The notes under the pieces are model-generated. The model saw only the letters and a list, made by a program, of their open reading frames with translations. It searched no databases and was not told where the DNA came from. From Rhodobacteraceae bacterium UBA7436 (GTDB lineage Bacteria > Pseudomonadota > Alphaproteobacteria > Rhodobacterales > Rhodobacteraceae), in NCBI GenBank assembly GCA_002478745.1, contig DLQI01000123.1, forward strand, positions 6,817 through 32,074: 25,258 nucleotides of DNA, written 5' to 3'. Below are positions 17,266 through 24,243 of this stretch, piece by piece. Positions within the stretch are counted from its first letter, which is position 1. Every line of letters starts with the position of its first letter. Made by a program: the position numbers and the translations under genes.

Positions 17266-18141
17266 CTACACCTTACGGTTGCGTTGCTCGAACCGTGGTA
17301 ACATGGCGCTGAAATCTTTGCCCAATCCGCCTTCGTCCTCAACGAACTTCTTATATAACGCGTGGGCCAATTCACCCATTGGTGTGTCCGCATTCACCGC
17401 ACTGGCGGCCTGCTGGCTTAACCCAAGGTCCTTCAACATCAACTCAGCTGCAAATCCCGGTGCGTAATCATTGTCTGCGGGGCTGGTCGGGCCAACGCCT
17501 GGGGCAGGGCAGTAGGCGTTCATCGACCATGAGTATCCAGAAGATGTGCTGACGACGTCAAACATCTTTTGACGATCAAGGCCCAGCTTATCGGCCAAGG
17601 CAAAGGCCTCACAGGTCGCTATCATCGTCGCACCCAAAACCATGTTGTTGCAAATCTTGGCCGCTTGGCCAGCACCTGACGCGCCGCAATGCACCGCCTT
17701 TTGCCCCATGATCTCAAACAACGGGGACACGGTGGCAAAGGCCGCCTCAGATCCACCCGCCATGAATGTCAGCGTTCCACCCGCCGCGCCACCGATACCA
17801 CCCGACACAGGCGCATCTGCAGCCAATAGGCCGGCTGCTTGGGCATCCGCTGCCACCGCGCTGGCGCTTTCAACGTCAACGGTGGAACAATCCAATAAGG
17901 TCGCACCTGATTTCATCGCGGGGATCACTTCGGCCGCAACACTGCGCAGGATCGCACCGTTAGGGAGCATCGTGATAACAACATCTGCATCTGCCGCCGC
18001 TTCAACAGAAGTGGCAGCGACAGCAACGCCCTCAGCCGTTGTGCCCGCCGGATCAAAGCCCGTCACGTTATGTCCCGAAGCAGCCAAGTTGGCAGCCATA
18101 GGTGCGCCCATGTTGCCCAGTCCGATAAAGCCGATGTTCAT
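17266..18141 (-). CDS. mmsB: 3-Hydroxyisobutyrate dehydrogenase, possible internal start within the fused frame
   Basis: This is the dehydrogenase part of the fused frame, listed separately because it can be translated on its own. It would be 291 aa starting MNIGFIGLGNMGAPMAANLA, the normal length and N-terminus for the family, and it oxidises 3-hydroxyisobutyrate to methylmalonate semialdehyde with NAD. A near-perfect Shine-Dalgarno sequence, GGAAGGA, lies 6 nt upstream of the ATG, inside the linker codons. That is what a stand-alone second gene of an operon would have. Whether the cell makes the fusion, the free enzyme or both cannot be told from sequence. Confidence 0.6.
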   Translation of the reverse strand: MNIGFIGLGNMGAPMAANLAASGHNVTGFDPAGTTAEGVAVAATSVEAAADADVVITMLPNGAILRSVAAEVIPAMKSGATLLDCSTVDVESASAVAADAQAAGLLAADAPVSGGIGGAAGGTLTFMAGGSEAAFATVSPLFEIMGQKAVHCGASGAGQAAKICNNMVLGATMIATCEAFALADKLGLDRQKMFDVVSTSSGYSWSMNAYCPAPGVGPTSPADNDYAPGFAAELMLKDLGLSQQAASAVNADTPMGELAHALYKKFVEDEGGLGKDFSAMLPRFEQRNRKV

Positions 18142-19194
18142 GCCGTGTCCTTCCGATGTGTTGGTCTGCAAGTCTAATGCGTTTTCGCCCAAAGGCAGCA
18201 ACATCTTTGATACGGCCGTCGCAGGGACGGTGCCATCTGCGAATTGCCATTTGGGGCTGCGGTCTTTGTCGATAATCGCGGCGCGGATGCCCTCGATAAA
18301 GTCACCGTGCTCCATACTGCGCGCGGTAAAGCGGTATTCAAGGTCCAATGCTTTGGCCAGCGAGATGTTAGAGCCACGCAAACGGTTCAGGATTTCAAAG
18401 GTACAGGCCATAGAAAGCGGGCTGTTCCGGCGCAGTTGCTTTAACGTCTTTTGGGCAAACTCACTGTCGTCGTTTTCCAATGTGGTCAAAACATCCGACA
18501 GGCCAACGCCGCGGAAATGTTTGGTGATCTCAGGCATCTGTGACTGGATCGGCCCGATTTCGGCAGGGGTCTCAGCAACAAGGCATGCGGTGTCGCCCGT
18601 TGTTTCAAGCTGGGCAATCAACTCAGGCCATTTGCCCTCTGGGATATAGATATCGGCAAAACCAGCAAAAATCGCATCGGATGCATTCATGCGCGACGCT
18701 GTTGTGCCAAGGTATTCACCCAAACGCTCAGGGGCCAAGGCCAGCATCAAGGTACCGCCAACGTCAGGGACCAACCCAATGCCCACCTCGGGCATGGCGA
18801 TCTGGCTGGTGTCACCGACAATGCGGTGTGATCCGTGACACCCAATCCCAACGCCGCCGCCCATGGTGAACCCCTGAAGGAAGGAAACAACAGGTTTTGG
18901 GTATTCAAATATCTTGGCGTTCAGACGGTATTCATCGGCCCAAAATTTCTGACCATAGGAGAAATCACCCGCCGTGCCTGTGGCATACATATCCGCGATG
19001 TCACCACCCGAACAAAAGGCGCGATCGCCCTCAGCGTCCATGACAACCAGCTTAACAGCAGGGTCTGCGCGCCATTCATCAAGGGCGGTCTCAATTGCCA
19101 GACACATCTCGTAGGTCATGGCGTTCAACGCTTGTGGGCGTTGCAAAGTGATGCGACCTGCTTGGCCAATTATGCGGATTGAGATGTCAGTCAT
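17266..19194 (-). CDS. Fused 3-hydroxyisobutyryl-CoA hydrolase / 3-hydroxyisobutyrate dehydrogenase
   Basis: One 642-aa open frame joins two valine-degradation enzymes. Residues 1 to about 336 are an enoyl-CoA hydratase superfamily protein of the HIBYL-CoA hydrolase type. They show AFCSGGDI (59-66), oxyanion GGG 112-114, E136 in MPEVGIG, D144 in VPDVGG, and the C-terminal signature FIEGIRAAIIDKDRSPKW. Residues 352-642 are a complete MmsB-type dehydrogenase with GLGNMG (358-363, NAD site), S464 in PVSGGIGG and K513 in GAGQAAKICNN. A linker of about 15 residues (337-351) joins them. The linker DNA holds GGAAGGA (18148-18154), 6 nt before ATG 18139-18141, so free dehydrogenase could also be made. 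The gene lies 5 bp after the acyl-CoA dehydrogenase gene. Related bacteria usually have two genes, so a lost stop or a sequence error must be considered. Confidence 0.85.
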   Translation of the reverse strand: MTDISIRIIGQAGRITLQRPQALNAMTYEMCLAIETALDEWRADPAVKLVVMDAEGDRAFCSGGDIADMYATGTAGDFSYGQKFWADEYRLNAKIFEYPKPVVSFLQGFTMGGGVGIGCHGSHRIVGDTSQIAMPEVGIGLVPDVGGTLMLALAPERLGEYLGTTASRMNASDAIFAGFADIYIPEGKWPELIAQLETTGDTACLVAETPAEIGPIQSQMPEITKHFRGVGLSDVLTTLENDDSEFAQKTLKQLRRNSPLSMACTFEILNRLRGSNISLAKALDLEYRFTARSMEHGDFIEGIRAAIIDKDRSPKWQFADGTVPATAVSKMLLPLGENALDLQTNTSEGHGMNIGFIGLGNMGAPMAANLAASGHNVTGFDPAGTTAEGVAVAATSVEAAADADVVITMLPNGAILRSVAAEVIPAMKSGATLLDCSTVDVESASAVAADAQAAGLLAADAPVSGGIGGAAGGTLTFMAGGSEAAFATVSPLFEIMGQKAVHCGASGAGQAAKICNNMVLGATMIATCEAFALADKLGLDRQKMFDVVSTSSGYSWSMNAYCPAPGVGPTSPADNDYAPGFAAELMLKDLGLSQQAASAVNADTPMGELAHALYKKFVEDEGGLGKDFSAMLPRFEQRNRKV

Positions 19195-19199
19195 ATGAT

Positions 19200-20342
19200 T
19201 TAGCGGTTCTTCAACATGTCGCGGGCAACGATGACCCGCATGATTTCATTGGTGCCTTCAAGGATTTGGTGAACGCGCAGGTCGCGCACCAGCTTCTCGA
19301 TGCCATAATCAGCCAGATAGCCGTAACCACCGTGTAGTTGTAGGCATTGATCCACAACCTTGCTGCCTACCTCGGTCACGAATTTCTTAGCCATAGCGCA
19401 GTGTTTGGTCGCGTCTGGCGCGCCTGTGTCCAATTTCCAAGCCGCTTGGCGTAGGAAAACACGGGCGGCTTGCAGCTCGATCTCCATATCCGCAAGGCGC
19501 CATTGCAACCCTTGGAATTGGTCGATGGATTTGCCAAAGGCTTTGCGCTCGCCCATGTAATCAAGGGTCGCGTTCAGGGCCGTTTGGGCAGCACCGAGCG
19601 AACAGGCAGAGATGTTCAATCGACCCCCGTCCAGGCCCATCATCGCGTACTTAAACCCTTTGCCCTCGTCACCGATCAGGTTCTGTGCGGCGACTTTGCA
19701 ATCATCAAATTGAACCTGCGCTGTGGGTTGTGAACGCCAGCCCATTTTTTGCTCTAGCCCACCAAAGGACAGGCCATCTGATCCGTCTTCGACATAGACG
19801 GTGGACACACCCGCAGCGCCGTCTTCACCCGTGCGCACCATGCAGACATAGGCATCTGAATAGCCACCGCCCGAAATGAACGCTTTTGTGCCGTTCAGGG
19901 TATAGCCCTCGTTTGTGCGCTCTGCGCGGGTCTTAAGGGCAGCCGCGTCTGATCCTGATCCGGGTTCTGTCAGGCAATAGCTTAGGACTGTGTTCATCGC
20001 CAAAACGTCAGGCATCACACGTGCCTTCATCTCATCACTGCCAAAGCTGTCGATCATCTTGGCGCACATGTTGTGGATGGAGAGGAAGGCCGCAACCGAA
20101 GGGCAGGCCATGCTGAGGGCTTCAAAAACAAGGGTCGCATCAAGGCGGGAAAGACCCGTCCCGCCGCCGTCTTCAGAAACATAAAGACCACCAAAGCCAA
20201 GTTCGCCAATTTTTGGCCACAGGTCTTTGGGGATTGTTTCGGCAATTTCCCAATCACGTGCGTGGGGCGCGATGGCGTCTTGGCCAAAGGCATAGGCCAT
20301 ATCAAAAATTGCAGATTGTTCTTCGCTTAGGGCAAAATCCAT
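19200..20342 (-). CDS. Acyl-CoA dehydrogenase, probably isobutyryl-CoA dehydrogenase
   Basis: A FAD flavoenzyme of 380 aa, full length for the family. Context indicates that it oxidises isobutyryl-CoA to methacrylyl-CoA in valine breakdown. Visible blocks are CLTEPGSGSDAAAL (123-136, FAD/substrate contact), KAFISGGG (153-160), and near the C-terminus LHGGYGYLADYGIEKLVRD and ILEGTNEIMR, with E362 as the expected catalytic base. GAGG lies 6 nt before the ATG. The stop is 5 bp before the hydrolase-dehydrogenase gene, so the two form one transcript. Upstream, mmsA is 141 bp away with a hairpin in between. The substrate call rests on the neighbours rather than on a diagnostic residue. Confidence 0.88.
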   Translation of the reverse strand: MDFALSEEQSAIFDMAYAFGQDAIAPHARDWEIAETIPKDLWPKIGELGFGGLYVSEDGGGTGLSRLDATLVFEALSMACPSVAAFLSIHNMCAKMIDSFGSDEMKARVMPDVLAMNTVLSYCLTEPGSGSDAAALKTRAERTNEGYTLNGTKAFISGGGYSDAYVCMVRTGEDGAAGVSTVYVEDGSDGLSFGGLEQKMGWRSQPTAQVQFDDCKVAAQNLIGDEGKGFKYAMMGLDGGRLNISACSLGAAQTALNATLDYMGERKAFGKSIDQFQGLQWRLADMEIELQAARVFLRQAAWKLDTGAPDATKHCAMAKKFVTEVGSKVVDQCLQLHGGYGYLADYGIEKLVRDLRVHQILEGTNEIMRVIVARDMLKNR

Positions 20343-20447
20343 GTCGATCCTCGCGTGCAGGTGGCTAGGTGAATTGAACGAATGTTAAATTCAAAGTATT
20401 TCACGAATATTTCAAAGCATGAGAGTTTGAGTCGGTCGTTTAGATGG

Positions 20448-20477
20448 CTGAGTGCCGCCACAATGGGCGACACTCAG
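20448..20477 (-). terminator. Hairpin after mmsA, possible terminator or processing site
   Basis: CTGAGTG and CACTCAG pair for 7 bp and enclose, after a 1x1 mismatch, CGCC/GGCG around the 6-nt loop ACAATG. The structure begins 6 nt after the mmsA stop on the minus strand. No T-run follows on the minus strand, so partial read-through into the acyl-CoA dehydrogenase gene is likely. Confidence 0.45.
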
Positions 20478-20483
20478 TATTGT

Positions 20484-21983
20484 TTATTCCATCACTGGGA
20501 TAGAAAATTCGCCGCCTTCTTTGATGCCTGACGGCCAGCGCGCTGTCACAGTTTTGGTGCGCGTGTAGAATTTGAACGCATCTGGACCGTGCTGGTTCAA
20601 ATCGCCGAACACAGATTTCTTCCAACCGCCAAAGGTATGGTAGGCCAATGGCACAGGGATCGGCACGTTGATGCCGACCATGCCAACGTTGATGCGGTTT
20701 GCGAAATCACGGGCTGCGTCGCCGTCACGGGTAAAGATCGCTGTGCCGTTGCCGTATTCGTGGTCCATGGCAAGGCCGATGGCCTCTTCATAGGTCTGGG
20801 CACGTACACAGGTCAGGACAGGGCCAAAGATCTCGTGCTTGTAGATGTCCATTTCTTTGGTAGCGCGGTCAAACAAGTGTGGACCAACAAAGAACCCTTC
20901 CTCATAGCCTTGAAGCGAGAAATCGCGACCATCAACAACCAACTCAGCACCTTGATCGATACCGGTTTGAACCAACCGTTCGATGTTGGCTTTCGCTGCG
21001 GCAGCAACAACAGGGCCGTAATCCACGTCGTTGCCGGAGGTGTACGGTCCAACCTTTAGCTTTTCGATCCGTGGAACCAGCTTTTCGATCAAACGATCGG
21101 CTGTGTCGTCACCCACTGGAACCGCAACGGAAATCGCCATGCAGCGTTCGCCAGCAGCGCCGTAACCGGCACCAATCAAAGCGTCAGCGGCTTGATCCAT
21201 GTCAGCGTCAGGCATGATAATCATGTGGTTTTTCGCGCCGCCAAAGCACTGAACGCGTTTGCCGTTCGCACAGCCAGTTGCGTAGATGTATTCTGCGATT
21301 GGGGTTGAGCCAACAAAGCCAACAGACTGGATCACATCGTGGTGCAAGATTGCGTCTACGGCTTCTTTGTCGCCGTTCACAACCTGAAGGATGCCTTTAG
21401 GCAGGCCAGCTTGTTCCATCAATTCAGCAAGCATCAATGGGACGGATGGATCACGTTCGGACGGTTTTAGAATAAACGCGTTGCCACATGCGATGGCAGG
21501 GGCAAACATCCACATCGGGATCATGGCGGGGAAGTTGAACGGGGTAATGCCGGCAGTCACACCCAAAGCTTGGCGCATGGAATACATGTCGATACCAGGG
21601 CCAGCAGAGTCAGTGTAGTCGCCTTTGAGCAACTCAGGGGCACCGATGCAATATTCAACCACCTCAAGGCCGCGCTGCACGTCACCTGCGGCGTCGGGCA
21701 GAGTTTTGCCGTGCTCGCGGGAAAGAGCCTCGGTCAGTTTGTCCATGTTGTCGTTAAGCAAGCCCACGAACTTCATCATCACGCGTGCGCGGCGTTGTGG
21801 GTTTGTTGCAGCCCATTTTGGCTGTGCAGCAGCAGCGAATTGTACCGCTTGGTCCATTTCAGCAGCAGATGCCAATGGGCACTTGGCCTGAACTTCGCCA
21901 GTGGCTGGGTTCATGACGTCTGCGAAACGGCCTGACGTACCTTTGACATGTGCGCCGTTGATGTAATGCGTGAGCTCTTGCAT
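20484..21983 (-). CDS. mmsA: Methylmalonate-semialdehyde dehydrogenase (CoA-acylating)
   Basis: MmsA converts methylmalonate semialdehyde (from valine) to propionyl-CoA with NAD and CoA, releasing CO2. The 499-aa protein is a full-length aldehyde dehydrogenase. It has ITPFNFPAMIPMWMFAPA (N150), ILKPSERDPSVP, GSTPIAEYIY, the MMSDH-type FGGAKNHMIIMPDADMDQA, and catalytic C281 in AAGERCMAISV. The GGAKNH block separates this subfamily from ordinary aldehyde dehydrogenases. AGGGA lies 7 nt before the ATG at 21981-21983. A promoter with TTGACA is predicted upstream, overlapped by a TTGCA dyad, and a divergent LysR gene lies 197 bp away. It is the first gene of the island in the direction of transcription. 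Confidence 0.96.
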   Translation of the reverse strand: MQELTHYINGAHVKGTSGRFADVMNPATGEVQAKCPLASAAEMDQAVQFAAAAQPKWAATNPQRRARVMMKFVGLLNDNMDKLTEALSREHGKTLPDAAGDVQRGLEVVEYCIGAPELLKGDYTDSAGPGIDMYSMRQALGVTAGITPFNFPAMIPMWMFAPAIACGNAFILKPSERDPSVPLMLAELMEQAGLPKGILQVVNGDKEAVDAILHHDVIQSVGFVGSTPIAEYIYATGCANGKRVQCFGGAKNHMIIMPDADMDQAADALIGAGYGAAGERCMAISVAVPVGDDTADRLIEKLVPRIEKLKVGPYTSGNDVDYGPVVAAAAKANIERLVQTGIDQGAELVVDGRDFSLQGYEEGFFVGPHLFDRATKEMDIYKHEIFGPVLTCVRAQTYEEAIGLAMDHEYGNGTAIFTRDGDAARDFANRINVGMVGINVPIPVPLAYHTFGGWKKSVFGDLNQHGPDAFKFYTRTKTVTARWPSGIKEGGEFSIPVME

Positions 21984-22021
21984 GTGGGAATCCCTTTGGT
22001 TGATTTAACGATAGCTTAGTC

Positions 22022-22068
22022 TTGCAAAAAATCATGCAACAGGGGAAAGATGTCAAAACAGCTTTGCA
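22022..22068 (-). promoter_or_regulatory. Predicted mmsA promoter overlapped by TTGCA/TGCAA sites
   Basis: On the minus strand TTGACA (22051-22056) and GATTTT (22028-22033) are spaced by 17 bp. The first is a consensus -35; the second matches the -10 at only 3 of 6 positions. A dyad, TTGCA (22022-22026) N8 TGCAA (22035-22039), covers the -10. A further TTGCA (22064-22068) lies just upstream of the -35, 42 bp (four helical turns) from the first copy. A regulator bound here could control mmsA; the divergent LysR protein is the obvious candidate, by inference. Confidence 0.45.
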
Positions 22069-22100
22069 TTTTTGTAGGTGTGAGGATGAGGCAATGAGTA

Positions 22101-22144
22101 GGGGCTTTGCCCCCGGCCTGCGGCCTCCCCCAGAGTTTATGGGG
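22101..22144 (+). repeat. GC-rich multi-hairpin element in the lysR leader
   Basis: GGGGC-TTT-GCCCC (22101-22113) is followed by GGCC-TGC-GGCC (22115-22125) and then CCCCC (22127-22131) with a matching GGGG (22141-22144). An alternative long fold pairs GGGG at 22101 with CCCC at 22128. From memory, very similar GC-rich tandem hairpins recur between genes in Rhodobacteraceae. I cannot confirm that here, as only one copy is in the window. It lies between the mmsA promoter and the lysR start. Confidence 0.45.
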
Positions 22145-22180
22145 TAAAGTGAAGGTGGGCGAAAACTGGAGTGATGGGTC

Positions 22181-23083
22181 ATGCAAGACAATTGGGATGA
22201 TGTGCGTTTGTTTTTGGCGGTGGCGCGTGAGGGTGGGTTGTCTGCCGCTGGCAAGCAGTTGCGCCTTGATCCCGCGACGCTGGGGCGGCGCATGGCGCGC
22301 TTAGAGACGTCCTTGGGGACAGGATTGTTTGTGAAATCCCCCCAAGGCTATGCGCTGACTGTTGCGGGGGCTGAGTTGTTGAGCCGTGCAGAGGAGGCAG
22401 AGACTGCGATGCGCGTCGCCACCAGCAGCCTGCCGGTGCAAAGTGACAGTTTGACAGGTCAAATGCGTATCGGGGCCCCTGATGGTTGTGCGAACTATAT
22501 CTTGCCGCAGGTCTGTGCGGCTTTGGCGGTTGAGCATCCGGAGTTGGATATTCAGATCGTGGCCTTGCCGCGTGTTTTCAATCTGTCACGCCGTGAGGCG
22601 GATTTGGCGATTGGAGTAAGTGCCCCAACAGCTGGGCGTTTGACGGTTCAGAAGATCACGGATTATCGCCTGCATTTGGCAGCATCTGAGGCGTATTTGA
22701 AAGGGGCGGGCGAGATATCGGAAAAGGGCGCGCTGCGCGATCACCGGATTGTGGGATATATTCCAGACATGATCTTTGACCGTGAATTGGATTACTTGAC
22801 TGATATCGGGGCAGGGCGCGTGCCGCTTGCGTCCAACTCTGTTTCTGTGCAGTTGCACCTATTGCGCCGTGGCGGTGGCGTGGGCGTGGTGCACGATTTT
22901 GCGATGCCCTTTGCGCCTGAGTTGCGATTTGTGCTGCAAAACGAGATTGCCCTGACGCGTAGCTTCTACATGATCCGTCACGAGGATGATCGCCAGAATG
23001 CAAAGCTGGCACGGTTTGCTCAAGCTCTGTCTGACGGGGTACGCAAGGAGGTTTTTCGCCTCGAAGCAGGAATCTTGACTTAG
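22181..23083 (+). CDS. LysR family transcriptional regulator
   Basis: A 300-aa LysR-type regulator. The N-terminal winged helix-turn-helix lies at about residues 5-65 (VRLFLAVAREGGLSAAGKQL, then LGRRMARLETSLGTGLF and YALTVAGAELL). The rest is the periplasmic-binding-protein-like effector domain, with TGQMRIGAPDGCANYILPQV, LPRVFNLSRREADLAIGV and a late LLRRGGGVGVVHDF. GGAG lies 9 nt before the ATG. It is divergent from mmsA with 197 bp between. LysR proteins very often control the divergent neighbour, so it is probably the regulator of the valine island; its ligand is unknown. The leader contains a GC-rich hairpin element that could lower its expression. Confidence 0.92.
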   Translation: MQDNWDDVRLFLAVAREGGLSAAGKQLRLDPATLGRRMARLETSLGTGLFVKSPQGYALTVAGAELLSRAEEAETAMRVATSSLPVQSDSLTGQMRIGAPDGCANYILPQVCAALAVEHPELDIQIVALPRVFNLSRREADLAIGVSAPTAGRLTVQKITDYRLHLAASEAYLKGAGEISEKGALRDHRIVGYIPDMIFDRELDYLTDIGAGRVPLASNSVSVQLHLLRRGGGVGVVHDFAMPFAPELRFVLQNEIALTRSFYMIRHEDDRQNAKLARFAQALSDGVRKEVFRLEAGILT

Positions 23084-23102
23084 ACAACTTTTGCGGCAAC
23101 CC

Positions 23103-23130
23103 TATAATTATTCATTACATATTTTAGGAG
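23103..23130 (+). promoter_or_regulatory. Perfect -10 hexamer and ribosome site before the CBS gene
   Basis: TATAAT (23103-23108) lies 29 bp before the start codon, and AGGAG (23126-23130) lies 7 nt before it. No good -35 sits 16-18 bp upstream. The hexamer suggests that the CBS gene has its own promoter and is not simply read through from lysR. Confidence 0.4.
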
Positions 23131-23137
23131 AGTATCT

Positions 23138-23572
23138 ATGCTGGTATATCAAATTCTAAAGTCAAAATCTGACGGCGCAGTTGTCACTGTGAAATCAGGG
23201 TCTTTGGTCTCAGAAGCGGCAAAAATACTTTCGGACCGTAAGATTGGTACTGTCGTCATTTCTCAGACTGGTAAAGACGCAAAGGGCATTTTGTCCGAAC
23301 GTGATATCGTGCGCGCAATTGCCAATAGTGGTGCCAGCTGTCTGATGGATAAAGTTGATACCTATATGACCTCTAAACTTGTGACCTGTTCGCGTGATGA
23401 AAGCGCAGACAACGTTTTGAAGATGATGACAGAGGGCCGTTTTCGCCACATGCCTGTGGTAGAAGCGGGGGATATGGTTGGTTTGATTACGATTGGTGAC
23501 GTTGTAAAAGCGCGCCTAAGTGAATTGGCGATGGAGAAAGATGCGCTTGAGGGCATGATCATGGGCCACTAG
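23138..23572 (+). CDS. CBS domain pair protein
   Basis: A 144-aa stand-alone protein made of two CBS motifs, at about residues 8-66 and 75-130. Such proteins bind adenine nucleotides and act as energy or redox sensors, often on a partner enzyme. The repeats show the usual features: GTVVISQTGKDAKGILSERD with DIVRAIA in the first, and RFRHMPVVEAGDMVGLITIG with DVVKARL in the second. No other domain is attached. AGGAG and a start ATG are well spaced. The neighbours (lysR upstream, coaD downstream) give no clear partner, so the target is unknown. Confidence 0.93.
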   Translation: MLVYQILKSKSDGAVVTVKSGSLVSEAAKILSDRKIGTVVISQTGKDAKGILSERDIVRAIANSGASCLMDKVDTYMTSKLVTCSRDESADNVLKMMTEGRFRHMPVVEAGDMVGLITIGDVVKARLSELAMEKDALEGMIMGH

Positions 23573-23667
23573 GCTTTTTGTTGGTCTGTTGACGCTAACA
23601 CCTGCTTGCAATCTTTGGCACAAAATGATTGCTTGCGCGCAACTTAATTATGCGACGGAGCGTGGCC

Positions 23668-24159
23668 ATGCGCGTAGGACTATACCCAGGAACCTTTGAC
23701 CCGATAACTCTGGGTCACGTTGATATTATACGCCGCGCCAGCATGCTGGTGGACCGCTTGGTCATTGGTGTTGCGATTAACCGCGACAAGGGTCCGTTGT
23801 TTACCCTTGAGGAACGCGTGGCGATGATTGAAGCCGAGTGCGCCAAGCTGTCAGAACAGACAGGCACAGAGATCGTCGCACACCCCTTTGAGAACCTTTT
23901 GATCGATTGCGCCCATGATGTTGGGGCAACTATGATCATTCGCGGCCTTCGCGCTGTAGCAGATTTTGAGTATGAATATCAGATGGTTGGCATGAACCGT
24001 GTGCTGGATGATAGTGTTGAAACCGTCTTCTTGATGGCCGAGGCCAAGCATCAAGCAATCGCATCCAAACTGGTAAAAGAGATTGCCCGTCTTGATGGCG
24101 ACGTCAGCAAGTTTGTAACACCGTTGGTGAACCAAAAGCTGAAAGAACGCTTGGGCTGA
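23668..24159 (+). CDS. coaD: Phosphopantetheine adenylyltransferase
   Basis: CoaD transfers AMP from ATP to 4'-phosphopantetheine to make dephospho-CoA, the penultimate step of coenzyme A synthesis. I chose ATG 23668 (MRVGLYPGTFDPITLGHVDI). It gives 163 aa, the usual length, places the nucleotide-binding GTFDPITLGH at residues 8-17, and has GGAG 7 nt upstream. An in-frame TTG at 23629 would add 13 atypical residues. Other family blocks are IIRGLRAVADFEYEYQM and the late SKLVKEIARLDGDVSKFV. The gene ends at a strong bidirectional terminator. Confidence 0.96.
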   Translation: MRVGLYPGTFDPITLGHVDIIRRASMLVDRLVIGVAINRDKGPLFTLEERVAMIEAECAKLSEQTGTEIVAHPFENLLIDCAHDVGATMIIRGLRAVADFEYEYQMVGMNRVLDDSVETVFLMAEAKHQAIASKLVKEIARLDGDVSKFVTPLVNQKLKERLG

Positions 24160-24188
24160 TCTTTACCAATTCGGACTATTTACCAATA

Positions 24189-24218
24189 AAAAAGGTGCGC
24201 CCGAAAGCGCACCTTTTT
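24189..24218. terminator. Bidirectional intrinsic terminator between coaD and gapdh
   Basis: AAAAAGGTGCGC and GCGCACCTTTTT form a perfect 12-bp stem with the 6-nt loop CCGAAA. There is a T-run on the plus strand and a run of A (T on the minus strand) on the other side. It serves the convergent coaD and gapdh genes and is the clearest terminator in the window. Confidence 0.93.
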
Positions 24219-24243
24219 CTTTGTCTCACAGGTTGGCTTTGCC

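Noticed and set aside
17642..18649. A 335-codon plus-strand open frame opposite the hydrolase-dehydrogenase gene
   Set aside because: It is low-complexity (Ala/Ser/Pro-rich), has no recognisable domain, and lies wholly antisense to a strongly supported gene; it follows from the codon bias of the real frame.
20589..21059. A 156-codon plus-strand open frame inside mmsA
   Set aside because: No family features and no fitting context; mmsA on the other strand is unambiguous.
23608..23632. GCAATC/GATTGC inverted repeat before coaD
   Set aside because: Only 6 bp arms with a 13-nt loop and no T-run; not distinguishable from chance.
23629..23667. Upstream TTG start for coaD
   Set aside because: It adds 13 residues before the conserved MRVGLYPGTFDP start, which has its own GGAG.
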